Assembly (NCBI GenBank): GCA_021845665.1
Contig: JAJZVO010000007.1
Location: 41,485-105,484 of the forward strand
Source: Bacteroidota bacterium
GTDB taxonomy: Bacteria; Bacteroidota; Ignavibacteria; Kryptoniales; JAKASW01
Direction of reading: 5' to 3'
Length of the DNA stretch: 64,000 nt
In this document: positions 8,513 through 17,667 of the stretch, in pieces
Layout: each line of letters begins with the position of its first letter
How positions within the stretch are numbered: position 1 is the first letter of the stretch
Made by a program: the position numbers and the translations under genes
Notes under the pieces: model-generated
Database searches by the model: none
The model's input: the letters and a program-made list of their open reading frames with translations, nothing else
Told to the model about the DNA's origin: nothing

Positions 8513-9652
8513 CTAACGTTCAAGGTCCTCAACGCTAGCTGGTACTAAAATCTTCTCTCCCGCCATCAGATACCGCCCCCGCGGCAAATCATTCATCTCG
8601 GTAAGGTCGCTCACTGTCAATCCATACCTCTGAGCGATCCTGATGAGCGAATCGCCCTCTTTGACAACATAAGTCATAGTGCCAGAGCTGTCCGCTTTCC
8701 TCCCTACTGAATTGGAGGCTAGCAGGATTGAATGGCATGATGCAGGCAGTTCCATCCTCCAACTCCCTTCCGGAAGCGCTCTTCTCAGCAGCCATGGATT
8801 CAAATATTTTACTTCCTGGTATGTGGTGCCTTGCTGCCTGGCCCAGGCGGCCAAACTATAGATACTCCCGACTTTCACGATTTTGACCTGGGGAGCAGGA
8901 TAGAAATCGTCCGAGTTCAGATCGAAGCCGTACATCTTATAATGAGACATGATCTGTTTGATCGCTACAATCCTGAAAATGAACCGTGACGTTTGGTCGT
9001 TAAGGTGCAAATCATAATAATCGTTCGTCATCTGATAACGAACCGTAGCCAGCATTCCATTTTGTCCCATGTTGTAGGCAGCGACGGCCGTGGTCCAGTT
9101 GCCAAACACCGAATGCAAATCGGAAAGATATCTCAGCGCAGCAACCGTCGCCTTTCGGAAATCATACCGTTCATCGACATAGTAGTTTACGGCGAGCCCG
9201 TACCTCCTCGCCGTCGACCTTGTAAACTGCCAGATACCTGCCGCGCCGGCGTAAGAGACGAGATTCCTCAATGCACTTTCCGCGACGGGCAGATACTTAA
9301 GATCCTCCGGCAGGTTCATCTCGCGCAGTTTCTTTTCGATATATGGGAAATATACCGCACTGCGTTTAAGATCCAATATTATCTGTGCATCGGACAATTC
9401 AATGTAAAAGGCTTGTTCCATTCTGCGACGCACATATTCATCGCGAAGCGGCATCCCCTCTCCGCAGAAATCGAGAGTACCCGGGATGTGGTATGTCGAC
9501 AAACGGCTTACGTATTCGGCGCCCGCCGTCCTCGTCGCAGCACCGCTGGCAATTCCGAATTGGTGGGTGACTATCGCGAGGAGCGCGCCAATCAGAATGG
9601 CGACCGGCAGACCGACAACCACGAAGGTTCTAGAAATTCGTGACGTATCCAT
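8513..9652 (-). CDS. MltD-like membrane-anchored lytic transglycosylase with LysM domain
   Basis: This is a periplasmic murein-cleaving enzyme of 379 residues that makes 1,6-anhydromuropeptides. A hydrophobic anchor spans residues 10-35. The SLT domain spans about 100-240, with the catalytic glutamate E125 in LPVAESAL, then AGAAGIWQF (about 135-143) and AAYNMGQNG (about 191-199). A single LysM peptidoglycan-binding motif lies at 327-372 (TYVVKEGDSLIRIAQRYGL). This order matches MltD, which usually carries more LysM repeats. The start at ATG 9652 overlaps the end of the LOG-family gene by 23 bases, so the two are probably co-transcribed. Confidence 0.92.
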   Translation of the reverse strand: MDTSRISRTFVVVGLPVAILIGALLAIVTHQFGIASGAATRTAGAEYVSRLSTYHIPGTLDFCGEGMPLRDEYVRRRMEQAFYIELSDAQIILDLKRSAVYFPYIEKKLREMNLPEDLKYLPVAESALRNLVSYAGAAGIWQFTRSTARRYGLAVNYYVDERYDFRKATVAALRYLSDLHSVFGNWTTAVAAYNMGQNGMLATVRYQMTNDYYDLHLNDQTSRFIFRIVAIKQIMSHYKMYGFDLNSDDFYPAPQVKIVKVGSIYSLAAWARQQGTTYQEVKYLNPWLLRRALPEGSWRMELPASCHSILLASNSVGRKADSSGTMTYVVKEGDSLIRIAQRYGLTVSDLTEMNDLPRGRYLMAGEKILVPASVEDLER

Positions 9653-10334
9653 GCCCTATTCCGAAATCCTTGATTATGTTTACCGCCTCGGTCGGATCGT
9701 CACATACGCTGAAAATGTCGAGGTCTGCCTCCGATATGCTTCCTTCAGCAAGAGCAGTTTCCTTAATCCATGCAAGAAGTTTTTCCCAATATTCTCTTCC
9801 CATCAATATGACGGGGAACCTTTTGGTTTTCTTCGTCTGGATCAGAGTAATTGCCTCAGAAAACTCGTCGAGTGTGCCGTAGCCACCCGGCATTACTACA
9901 AAGCCCTGCGCGTACTTGACAAACATTACCTTCCGAACGAAGAAGTGCTGAAACGTCATCAGCTTATCCTGATCTATGTAGTCGTTGGATTTCTGTTCGA
10001 AAGGCAATTCGATATTTAGTCCGATCGATTCTCCTCCCGCTTCGCGGGCTCCCCGATTGGCGGCTTCCATAATACCGCCGCCGCCGCCGCTCACAATAGC
10101 GTAACCGGTCTTCGCCAGTTCGTATGCCACCTGGCGCGTGAGCTCATAGTACTTGCTCCCCGGCTTCATCCTTGCCGACCCGAATATCGAGACCGCTGGA
10201 GACGCCCTGCTGAGAAGGTCGAATCCATCGACGAACTCCGACATTATTTTGAAAATCCTCCAGATATCCCTCTGCCGTGCCTCCAGGATTGACATGCGAT
10301 CGTAGTTGGGCGTGTGATTGATGGTAGTGCTCAT
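9630..10334 (-). CDS. LOG-family protein (nucleoside 5'-monophosphate phosphoribohydrolase type)
   Basis: This is a cytosolic Rossmann-fold protein of the TIGR00730/LOG family, some members of which cleave cytokinin or purine nucleotides to base and ribose 5-phosphate. The diagnostic motif PGGYGTLDEFSEA (PGGxGTxxE) is present, with SIFGSARMKPGS and IVSGGGGGIMEAANRGA before it. ATG 10334 is chosen because GGAAG lies about eight bases upstream; it gives 234 residues. The gene starts two bases after the trpG stop, so it belongs to the trpE-trpG transcript. The substrate cannot be told from sequence. A general nucleotide-salvage or detoxifying role is the safest reading. Confidence 0.9.
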   Translation of the reverse strand: MSTTINHTPNYDRMSILEARQRDIWRIFKIMSEFVDGFDLLSRASPAVSIFGSARMKPGSKYYELTRQVAYELAKTGYAIVSGGGGGIMEAANRGAREAGGESIGLNIELPFEQKSNDYIDQDKLMTFQHFFVRKVMFVKYAQGFVVMPGGYGTLDEFSEAITLIQTKKTKRFPVILMGREYWEKLLAWIKETALAEGSISEADLDIFSVCDDPTEAVNIIKDFGIGHGYVTNF

Positions 10335-10335
10335 G

Positions 10336-10905
10336 TTAGATTCTTCCGTCAAGAAAGTTATGGAGAAGGGTTTTGCCGTTTTCCGTCATCACGGATTCCG
10401 GGTGAAATTGGACACCTACGGTTGGATAATCCCGGTGCTTTAATCCCATGACGATATTGTCTTCCGTCCAGGAAATCACATCGAGCTGCCCGGGGAAGTC
10501 TTCCCTGTCGACGATAAGTGAATGATACCTCGTAGCGGGAAACGGAATCGGAAGAGAAGCAAATATCGATCTACCGTTGTGTAATATCTGAGAAATCTTG
10601 CCGTGCATCGGTATCGGCGCCTTGACGATTCGTCCTCCGAAGGCCTCGCCTATCGCCTGATGCCCGAGACATACTCCGAGTATCGGCACTGACTTGTAAA
10701 ATTCCTTTATCACGCTTTCCGATATCCCGGCTTCGGCAGGAGTCTTCGGACCGGGGGAAATCACGATCGCCTCCGGCTTCTTCCTCCGGATTTCTTCCAC
10801 CGTTATCCTGTCGTTGCGAGCGACGGACACCTCGGCACCGAGTTCTGAAAGATACTGGTACAGGTTATAAGTAAAAGAGTCGTAATTATCGATGAGTAGA
10901 ATCAT
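10336..10905 (-). CDS. trpG: Anthranilate synthase glutamine amidotransferase subunit
   Basis: This class I glutamine amidotransferase supplies ammonia to TrpE for making anthranilate from chorismate. Its 189 residues are the normal size. The N-terminus ILLIDNYDSFTYNLYQYL is typical, the nucleophile cysteine is in PILGVCLGHQAIGEAFGG, and the His-Glu pair is in VGVQFHPESVMT. Its start overlaps the TrpE stop as ATGA, which suggests balanced synthesis of the two subunits. In many bacteria this subunit is shared with 4-amino-4-deoxychorismate synthase (PabA). No separate pabB is seen here, so a dual role is possible. No other tryptophan genes lie in the window. Confidence 0.93.
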   Translation of the reverse strand: MILLIDNYDSFTYNLYQYLSELGAEVSVARNDRITVEEIRRKKPEAIVISPGPKTPAEAGISESVIKEFYKSVPILGVCLGHQAIGEAFGGRIVKAPIPMHGKISQILHNGRSIFASLPIPFPATRYHSLIVDREDFPGQLDVISWTEDNIVMGLKHRDYPTVGVQFHPESVMTENGKTLLHNFLDGRI

Positions 10906-12395
10906 TGGAATCTATCCAGTACTTTCAACGCCTCAAGATTGGCCCTCATTTTATTTAGTGACTCGTTGTACTCGCGTTCCGGATCGGAATCGTGCACAAT
11001 TCCGGCACCTGCCTGCAGATAGGCGATCTCGCCTTCCACGACGAAGGTACGAATGGCAATGCAGGTATCCATATTGTTGTTGAAATCTATGTAACCGACC
11101 GTTCCGCCGTAAATCTTCCTTGGGGTATTCTCCAACTCTGAGATTATCTCCATAGCCCGGACCTTCGGCGCTCCGCTCAAAGTCCCCGCGGGAAAACACG
11201 CCGCAAGAGTTTCTACGGCATCGCTTCGGTCGTCTATCGTTCCGATCACATCCGAGACGATATGCATTACATGGGAAAACTTCTCCACATGCATGAAGTT
11301 TTCCACGCGCACGGAACCTGTGGATGCAACCCGGCCGATGTCGTTCCGACCGAGATCGACCAGCATCACATGCTCTGCCTTTTCCTTCTCGTCCTCAACT
11401 AGCTGGCGTGTAAACATCTCGTCCTCTTCGACTGTCTTACCTCGCGGGCTGGTACCGGCGATTGGACGCATTTCGATGCGCATCCCCTCTTTCCGGACAA
11501 ACATCTCAGGCGACGAGCCAATAACGCCTAGCCTGTCTTTCCCCTTTCCAAACTCCAAATAAAACATGTACGGTGATGGGTTGAGTGCTCTGACGCTTCT
11601 GTAAAGGAGGAAAGGGTCGCCGTCGAGCGCAAAATCCGCACGTTGTGACAGGACGACCTGGAAGATATCGCCTTCCACAATGTATTGCTTGGCCCGGGAG
11701 ACGATCTCTTCAAATCGCTCTTTGGACATGTTGAACTTCGGTTCGCCGACGGAGCAGCGAAGCGGTGCGGGACCAGCATCACGTTCACCTATCAGTTCGA
11801 CGATTTTCCGAGCGTACGTCATTCGTTCCTTAAGGACATTTTCAAACGAAGACACTTCCCCCGCCAGGGGCATGAGCGCAACGAGGACAACTTTTCTCTT
11901 GAGATTATCTACTGCAAGTATCGTGTCGTAGAAATTGAGAAAAACTTCGGGCACCGGCTTATCCGATTCGCTAATGGGAATCGCCTCAAGATACTTCACA
12001 AAATCGTAGCCGAAATAACCGACGGCACCCCCGGCAAGCCGGGGTAGATTCTCTATGGGGAAAACCCTAAAACCCGAAAAGAAGTTCTTCAGTTCCGAAA
12101 CAGGCGACCCCGCGTCCTTCTTTTCAGCGCCGCCGATGACAATCCTCCCGCCGCTTACCCGGAAGCTTGTGAATGGATTTACTCCCATGAATGAATATCG
12201 GCCAATTTTCTCGCCTCCTTCCGCGCTCTCGAGAAGGAAGCTGTTGTCGCCCAGTGTCCGCAGCCTGAGATATAATCCGACGGGGGTGTATATATCCTGG
12301 AGCGATTCGACAACGACAGGATAATGGGTGTACCCTGCGTTCTTCGCCTTCATGAGGTCCTTTAGATCCGGGATATGCTCAACAGTCGACGCCAT
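10902..12395 (-). CDS. trpE: Anthranilate synthase component I
   Basis: This 497-residue chorismate-utilising enzyme converts chorismate and ammonia to anthranilate. The N-terminal segment FLLESAEGGEKIGRYSFMGV contains the LLES feedback-inhibition element that binds tryptophan in TrpE proteins. The C-terminal catalytic half carries FQVVLSQRADFAL, MRPIAGTSPRGKT and FPAGTLSGAPKVRAMEII. The PIAGT form of the catalytic loop favours TrpE over PabB, which usually has PIKGT. The next gene downstream is trpG with a 4 bp overlap. The split trpE-trpG pair stands apart from the rest of the pathway. Confidence 0.93.
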   Translation of the reverse strand: MASTVEHIPDLKDLMKAKNAGYTHYPVVVESLQDIYTPVGLYLRLRTLGDNSFLLESAEGGEKIGRYSFMGVNPFTSFRVSGGRIVIGGAEKKDAGSPVSELKNFFSGFRVFPIENLPRLAGGAVGYFGYDFVKYLEAIPISESDKPVPEVFLNFYDTILAVDNLKRKVVLVALMPLAGEVSSFENVLKERMTYARKIVELIGERDAGPAPLRCSVGEPKFNMSKERFEEIVSRAKQYIVEGDIFQVVLSQRADFALDGDPFLLYRSVRALNPSPYMFYLEFGKGKDRLGVIGSSPEMFVRKEGMRIEMRPIAGTSPRGKTVEEDEMFTRQLVEDEKEKAEHVMLVDLGRNDIGRVASTGSVRVENFMHVEKFSHVMHIVSDVIGTIDDRSDAVETLAACFPAGTLSGAPKVRAMEIISELENTPRKIYGGTVGYIDFNNNMDTCIAIRTFVVEGEIAYLQAGAGIVHDSDPEREYNESLNKMRANLEALKVLDRFQ

Positions 12396-12456
12396 CGGCC
12401 TTTAGTTTTATCCTTTCAGTGTGGATGTATTAGTCACCTGGCGTGAAGATGGCTCT

Positions 12457-13497
12457 TCAATTTCCTTTGTAATTGGCCAGCATTTCGGCCGCCTTTTTCA
12501 CCTGTGCCATGGAGACATCTAGATGGGTAACAGCGCGCAACTTCCCTGCACTACCCGCTGAGACCAGGACTCCAAGCGCCTTCGCCTCTGCGATGAATTT
12601 ATCGACGCTGATCGGGTGCTTTATCCCAAAGATTATGATATTTGTTTCGACATGATCGACATTGACTTCGTACATGGAAGAATCGCGAAGTATTGTGGCG
12701 AATGTCTTTGCCTTCTCGTGATCCTCGGCAAGCCTCGTGAAGTTATGCTTAAGTGCATAGAGACCCGCCGCCGCCAAAATGCCGGCCTGCCTCATACCTC
12801 CGCCGAAAATTTTCCTGAACCGCCTGGCCCGTTCTATATATTCCTTCGTGCCTGTGAGCACCGAGCCTACAGGCGCCCCAAGCCCTTTTGACAAACAAAC
12901 CGACACGGAATCGAAATGCCTCGCATACTCGGAGACTTTGATCCCGGTAGCCACCGAAGCGTTCCAGAGCCGTGCCCCGTCAAGGTGATACTTAAGGCCG
13001 TGTCTCACAGCTACCGCCCTGATCTCCTCGATCAGCTTCATGGGATAGAGACTCCCGCCGCCTCTATTGTGAGTATTCTCGACACATATGAGACGCGTAG
13101 GGACCATGTAATACGAATCTGGCCTAATTGCATCCTCGACATCTTTCGCCGTCATAATTCCACGAACGCCGGGAACAGGATTCAGCTGAACTCCCGAAAG
13201 GAGAGCCGGGGCGCCCGTTTCATAATTAAATATATGAGAATCCTTCTCTACGATTACTTCTTCACCCGGAGTCGTATGTGTCTTAATAGCAACCTGGTTG
13301 GACATAACTCCGCTTGGGACGTAAAGGCCGCTTTCTTTGCCGAGCATCTCCGCGACCGTCTCCTGAAGCCGGTTCACTGTCGGGTCTTCGCCGAAGACAT
13401 CGTCACCGACTTCGGCAGAAGCCATAACCCTGCGCATCTCTTCGCCCGGTTTCGTTACGGTATCACTTCGTAAATCAACGTAGTCCGTATGACTCAC
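12457..13497 (-). CDS. ltaE: Low-specificity L-threonine aldolase
   Basis: This PLP enzyme cleaves L-threonine and L-allo-threonine to glycine and acetaldehyde. The 346-residue protein starts MSHTDYVDLRSDTVTKPGEEM, the signature N-terminus of the family, followed by VGDDVFGEDPTVNRLQ. The PLP lysine is in VSVCLSKGLGAPVGSVL. Other family blocks are ENTHNRGGG and HLDGARLWNA. The 5' end overlaps the 3' end of lnt by 23 bases, so it is likely in the lnt operon. The length and motifs are normal and I see no oddity. Confidence 0.94.
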   Translation of the reverse strand: MSHTDYVDLRSDTVTKPGEEMRRVMASAEVGDDVFGEDPTVNRLQETVAEMLGKESGLYVPSGVMSNQVAIKTHTTPGEEVIVEKDSHIFNYETGAPALLSGVQLNPVPGVRGIMTAKDVEDAIRPDSYYMVPTRLICVENTHNRGGGSLYPMKLIEEIRAVAVRHGLKYHLDGARLWNASVATGIKVSEYARHFDSVSVCLSKGLGAPVGSVLTGTKEYIERARRFRKIFGGGMRQAGILAAAGLYALKHNFTRLAEDHEKAKTFATILRDSSMYEVNVDHVETNIIIFGIKHPISVDKFIAEAKALGVLVSAGSAGKLRAVTHLDVSMAQVKKAAEMLANYKGN

Positions 13498-15121
13498 TCC
13501 TTCTGTCTTTGCTCCTAAATTTAAGAAAAAGTCCGATAAGAATGGACGCCGCTGAAATAATTTCAGCTATATGGGCAATCCAGTTTCCGTATTCGGAATA
13601 AAACGTCACCCGGTTATTCAACGGAATGTTTTCCGACAGCGTCGCGACCACGCCGTACCTGGTTGGTTCACCGATGTACCTGCCGTACGGATCGATGAAT
13701 TCGGATATACCTGTGTTGGCCGATCTCACAACGGCTCTTCTGTTTTCCACAGCTCGCATTATAGCATAGGCTGCATGCTGATAAGGGCCGGAGGTGTTAC
13801 CGTACCAGCCGTCATTTGTTATTATCACCAGGAAGTCGGCGCCTTTCTTCGCGAATTCCCTCACGTATCCCGGAAAGACGCTCTCATAACATATGGCCGT
13901 CGAGAAGCGGGTACCGTTGGCAAGCCGGAATACAGTCGTGTCGGTGCCTCGCGCCCAATTGCTTATACCGACTCCCCATTTCAAAGGCTTGATGAGAAAT
14001 GAAAGGTGATTGGCATAAGGTAGCCTTTCGGCGAACGGTACAAGGATGATCTTTCCATAAGTCTGATAGTGATGGACATGTGGCATAAACAACGCCGCGC
14101 CGTTATACGCGTCGTAATACTCATGCATGAAATCATCGTAGTGACTGCTCGGCTGCGCTTCGCTGCTATTTGCATAGTAATGTGCAAGCGGAAGTCCGCT
14201 TAACAGTGAAATACCGGTAGTGTCGACAAACGTCTGCAGCTCGTTCCTGTAGAAACTGAACTGCGGTAGAAGAAGATAAAACGGGATCGCGGTTTCTGGC
14301 CAGACGACCAGGTCCGGTTTGTTGTGAAGCGCCCGGTAAGTTTCCCTCTCGTACGCTCTCATGATTTCCGAAGGCGGGCCGTCCCACTTCGCGTACGGGT
14401 TGATGTTAGGCTGAACAATAGTCACCCGCATCTGCTTCTTGAAGTCGGAAAGCTTCGCAGTCCCGAGAACCGCAATGCCATAAATTTCTGGGACGACGAC
14501 AAGAACGAGCGCAACAGAAAGGGGCCACACTATCTTTCCATGGCGTGGTTTTGGCAATTCCATCCAACGAATCAGAGCGTACGTCAGCAGTGAATTCACA
14601 ATCAGCAATTGAAGGGAAACTCCGAAAAGGCCGGTAAAGGAAGCGAACTGTATGTCCGCCAGGTTATAGCACTGCGAGTAACCGAGTGTCAGCCACGGGA
14701 ATGCGAATTGAGTTATCGAGTGAAGGTACTCGAAAGTTAGATAGAGAAACGGGAAGAGAAGCAGTGCGTTCCTGCCGAATTTCCGTCTCACAAAAAAATA
14801 GAACAGCATGGGAACCACGAAGAACAGGGGATGCCCGACAACCAGCGCGCCGCCCCCAATCATCATGAAGGGGTCTGTTTGCTTGTTCCATCCTCCGATC
14901 CAGTAAATGGCGATGATGTTAAACACCAGGAAGCTGAAGTAAGTAAGCTTGAGAACTTCCCTGTAGCTTCTCGCCCCCTCGAGTGCGTAGAGAAACGGGA
15001 TCAATGCGACGAAGGCTATCCATTCGATATGAAAGGGAGGGAAAGAGAAGCCGAGAAGGATCCCCGACAAGATGCCGAGGGCTAACTTTGAGTCGAGAAA
15101 TCTATGAGACTTTTCCATCAT
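13475..15121 (-). CDS. lnt: Apolipoprotein N-acyltransferase
   Basis: This inner-membrane enzyme transfers an acyl chain to the N-terminal cysteine of lipoproteins, the last step before Lol sorting. Its 548 residues contain about six N-terminal hydrophobic helices (residues 10-220) and a nitrilase-like periplasmic domain (about 230-510). The Glu-Lys-Cys triad is visible as E276 in VVWPETAIPF, K357 in YGKIILVPFAERLPY, and C411 in AICYESVFPG. A final helix follows near the C-terminus. The start ATG lies directly after the stop of the PHP-like gene, and the 3' end overlaps ltaE. LolCDE elsewhere in the window uses its product. Confidence 0.94.
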   Translation of the reverse strand: MMEKSHRFLDSKLALGILSGILLGFSFPPFHIEWIAFVALIPFLYALEGARSYREVLKLTYFSFLVFNIIAIYWIGGWNKQTDPFMMIGGGALVVGHPLFFVVPMLFYFFVRRKFGRNALLLFPFLYLTFEYLHSITQFAFPWLTLGYSQCYNLADIQFASFTGLFGVSLQLLIVNSLLTYALIRWMELPKPRHGKIVWPLSVALVLVVVPEIYGIAVLGTAKLSDFKKQMRVTIVQPNINPYAKWDGPPSEIMRAYERETYRALHNKPDLVVWPETAIPFYLLLPQFSFYRNELQTFVDTTGISLLSGLPLAHYYANSSEAQPSSHYDDFMHEYYDAYNGAALFMPHVHHYQTYGKIILVPFAERLPYANHLSFLIKPLKWGVGISNWARGTDTTVFRLANGTRFSTAICYESVFPGYVREFAKKGADFLVIITNDGWYGNTSGPYQHAAYAIMRAVENRRAVVRSANTGISEFIDPYGRYIGEPTRYGVVATLSENIPLNNRVTFYSEYGNWIAHIAEIISAASILIGLFLKFRSKDRRSESYGLR

Positions 15122-16327
15122 TTATCTTTTGTAGATGTATATTGGATTTGAAATAATCCAGGGATAAGAGCGCTCCAGGAACAGCGGGAGCATCGTTCTC
15201 TTCTGGAACACCTCAACCCGATAAATGCCGGGTGATTTTATTCCCAGCGAGATCGAGCCGGTATTCTCATACTTCCTGATGACATTCCCATCCTTCAGCA
15301 CCCGCGTTTCCACTTCGTTGCTATCAGGAAGAGATATCCGGAGTTGCGCCCGGCCGTAAAGACGAAGGCTGTCTCCCATCATCCCGGTAGTATCTCCTGA
15401 AGTTGCAGTAAAATAGAATCCCCTTGCCGGCTCAAGGCCCGAAAATGCGACATACATGTGCCCACGCTTAAGCGCTTCGATCGTAAGGTCCCTATCATGC
15501 GAGTATTGTGCCGAATACGGAGTCTTGGTCACGATTATAGTATGAACAAACTCAAGCTCACTTTCATAAGATGGAAATCTAACTCCGCCGCTTTTCTTGA
15601 GAAGAGTATTCGGAGGCAGAGTTGTGGTTGCGATTCCGACAATCTTCCGACGATCGTTTAACTTATCAAATTCACTCATCCTGTTTTTCCGATATCTTAT
15701 CAAGTAGTTTAACGTGCGCTGATCCATCGTGTAGTCGAGAAACGCTCCGAATAATTTGTTGACACCCGTTAAGCTGACCATGCTCCTCAAATCGCGGCTG
15801 AAATTATACAATTCGATTCCGGAGAACGGAACCCCAATGTCAGACGAGGAGGTCACGTCGTCGCTGTGATTTCGATTGTCGCATGCAACGACAAAACTTC
15901 CTTGACTCGTCGCCTGGGCCAGTGCCGAATCGACGGTCACCTCATCTCCAGGGAGAGTCGGGATGCTATCGCCTATGACAAGAAAGCGTTGGCGGCCATC
16001 GTGCGCCGAAATTTCGACGGCCGGTATCATCAACGTCATCCCGTACCGCCTCTCCAGACTTCTCGCCATGGCTTTGTCTGTATTTACATCGGTAGTGATG
16101 ACGAAGTGCATGTTCAGTGAATCGGCTATCTTCCCTAAGTCGGCATACGACAGCCCTCCGTCGGAATACTTCGTGTGCACGCCGATGACACCGGAATACT
16201 CATAATAGCCGACAAAATCGACGGGGTCGTAGCGATTGACACGATATACGAAAAAAGGATTGAGTATCGACAGTATCACGACAGCCGCCAGAAGGAATCC
16301 TGCAAACTTTGCAATTCTCTTAAGCAT
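15122..16327 (-). CDS. Membrane-anchored PHP-fold protein with lost metal-binding site
   Basis: This 401-residue protein has one N-terminal membrane helix (residues 9-28) and then a domain that follows the PHP metallophosphoesterase pattern. The expected HxHTxxSDG motif reads GVHTKYSDG, so the first histidine is Gly49 and only His51 remains. The expected ITDHN motif reads TTDVNTD, with Val81 in place of histidine. The usual AHP block reads ACDNRNH. Asp80 and Glu105 (PAVEIS) remain. The C-terminal 100 residues look like a beta-sandwich. By sequence it should be a weak or dead hydrolase, perhaps a binding or structural protein on the outer face of the inner membrane. It lies between dedA (8 bp overlap) and lnt (no gap), so an envelope role is likely. 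Confidence 0.75.
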   Translation of the reverse strand: MLKRIAKFAGFLLAAVVILSILNPFFVYRVNRYDPVDFVGYYEYSGVIGVHTKYSDGGLSYADLGKIADSLNMHFVITTDVNTDKAMARSLERRYGMTLMIPAVEISAHDGRQRFLVIGDSIPTLPGDEVTVDSALAQATSQGSFVVACDNRNHSDDVTSSSDIGVPFSGIELYNFSRDLRSMVSLTGVNKLFGAFLDYTMDQRTLNYLIRYRKNRMSEFDKLNDRRKIVGIATTTLPPNTLLKKSGGVRFPSYESELEFVHTIIVTKTPYSAQYSHDRDLTIEALKRGHMYVAFSGLEPARGFYFTATSGDTTGMMGDSLRLYGRAQLRISLPDSNEVETRVLKDGNVIRKYENTGSISLGIKSPGIYRVEVFQKRTMLPLFLERSYPWIISNPIYIYKR

Positions 16328-16931
16328 TCTTGCGCCTCAGGAAAAATCGCACCGCAAACAAACCAGCCGCGACACATATCACAACAAGCACCGCCGTTCC
16401 ATAAATCGTCAGATACTCTTCGAGAGATCTCCAGTTATGCCCGAGCGTGTATCCGCCGTACAACAGGATCGAATTCCAGAGCAGCGCGCTGACCGCGCAG
16501 AGTGGAAGTGTAACAGCAACGGGGATCTCAGAGAGCCCGACGAAGAAAGAAATAACGGCCCTGGTGCCCGAAAGGAAACGGTTCAGTACAACAAGCCAAT
16601 AGCCGTATTTGGCGAACCATTTCTCTACGACTTTTATCTTCTCGAAGGGAAGAAAACGCGGCTTCCCTGAATCGATAAGTTTCTTCCCGAGGAGGAAACC
16701 GACATAGTACATGACGATGAATCCGAGAGTGCTCCCAAGTGTCGCGAAAAACAGTGCTGCGCCGAAGCTCAGCTTCCCAATCCCGACCAGCGAGCCGCCA
16801 AATGCAATGATCAGATTGCTCGGTGCAGGCGGAAAAAGGTTTTCAAGAAATGCGATAAAGAAAAGCGTGAAATACAGGTACGACGGATCGGTTCGGCTTA
16901 GTGCAGAGATGAGCGAGTCGATTTCTGTCAC
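16320..16931 (-). CDS. DedA-family membrane protein
   Basis: This 203-residue inner-membrane protein of the DedA/SNARE-associated (VTT) family is related to undecaprenyl-phosphate and phospholipid translocases. It shows the re-entrant segment ENLFPPAPSNLIIAFGGSLVG near residues 30-50. It also has the conserved FAKYGYWLVVLNRFLSGTRAVISFFVGLSE-type helix pair (given here only as a span, about 105-135), with the key arginines Arg118 and Arg124 approximately placed. At least four hydrophobic helices are seen. It overlaps ispF by 4 bases upstream and the PHP-like gene by 8 bases downstream. Neighbouring isoprenoid (ispF) and lipoprotein (lnt) genes suit an envelope lipid role, but the substrate is not shown. 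Confidence 0.9.
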   Translation of the reverse strand: MTEIDSLISALSRTDPSYLYFTLFFIAFLENLFPPAPSNLIIAFGGSLVGIGKLSFGAALFFATLGSTLGFIVMYYVGFLLGKKLIDSGKPRFLPFEKIKVVEKWFAKYGYWLVVLNRFLSGTRAVISFFVGLSEIPVAVTLPLCAVSALLWNSILLYGGYTLGHNWRSLEEYLTIYGTAVLVVICVAAGLFAVRFFLRRKNA

Positions 16932-17395
16932 AATTCATCCATCAAAGCAATTGCAAAGCACGCAATGGCGCCTTTTCCCACCATCGTTCCCTCGGTAGTC
17001 TTCGCTTTCAAGGAGACGGCGCCCTCATCAATTCCGCAGCACCCAGATATTGATCGTCTAATAGTATCGTACAACCCGCTAAGCTTCGGTTTATCGGCGG
17101 CGAGGACAATATCTATGTTGTGTATCTTCAAGCCGGCACTTCTTGCTTTCGCCAACGCGAATTCAAGTATACGCCGGCTGTCGATTCCCTCAATTTTCTT
17201 ATCGTCATCGCGGAAGTATACGCCGATATCTCCGCCGGCACATGAGCCGAGGACCGCATCGCTAAGCGCGTGAAGCACAACGTCGCCATCGGAATGTCCA
17301 CGAAGGCCTTTCTCATACTCAATATGAACTCCACCGAGGAACAGATGCTTCCCTTCGACAAGCTCATGCGCATCAAATCCGAAACCGATCCTCAT
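16928..17395 (-). CDS. ispF: 2-C-methyl-D-erythritol 2,4-cyclodiphosphate synthase
   Basis: This enzyme of the MEP isoprenoid pathway cyclises CDP-methylerythritol 2-phosphate with loss of CMP. It has 155 residues, the usual length. The zinc ligands are visible: D8 and H10 in [15 protein letters not shown], and H42 in [18 protein letters not shown]. The C-terminal motif [20 protein letters not shown] is standard. Start and stop both lie in ATGA-type 4-base overlaps, with acylphosphatase upstream and dedA downstream. I see no oddity. Confidence 0.96.
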   Translation of the reverse strand: MRIGFGFDAHELVEGKHLFLGGVHIEYEKGLRGHSDGDVVLHALSDAVLGSCAGGDIGVYFRDDDKKIEGIDSRRILEFALAKARSAGLKIHNIDIVLAADKPKLSGLYDTIRRSISGCCGIDEGAVSLKAKTTEGTMVGKGAIACFAIALMDEL

Positions 17396-17667
17396 AATCC
17401 CTGAAACCCCTTGAACTCATATGTAGGGTTGTCCCATTCGATTCGAACGTCAGTTACATGGGCAGACATCGGACCGACCTTCAGATCGCTGACAAATTGA
17501 TCCACCATGCTCCGGCTCCCCTCGGCCACCACCTCAACTCTTCCGTCGATCAGGTTTTTTGCAAACCCGTTTATTCGATAAGTGTTAGCTTTCCGCATTG
17601 CAAAGTACCTGTAACCGACGCCCTGGACGAGCCCGCTTACGAAGATGTGTGCTCTTGCATCACCCAT
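17392..17667 (-). CDS. acyP: Acylphosphatase
   Basis: This small cytosolic enzyme hydrolyses acyl phosphates. Its 91 residues hold the catalytic loop [18 protein letters not shown], whose arginine binds phosphate, and the catalytic asparagine in [19 protein letters not shown]. The start is ATG 17667, overlapping the end of the AlaX-type gene by 8 bases, and the stop overlaps ispF by 4 bases. It is a complete, ordinary family member. Confidence 0.94.
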   Translation of the reverse strand: MGDARAHIFVSGLVQGVGYRYFAMRKANTYRINGFAKNLIDGRVEVVAEGSRSMVDQFVSDLKVGPMSAHVTDVRIEWDNPTYEFKGFQGL

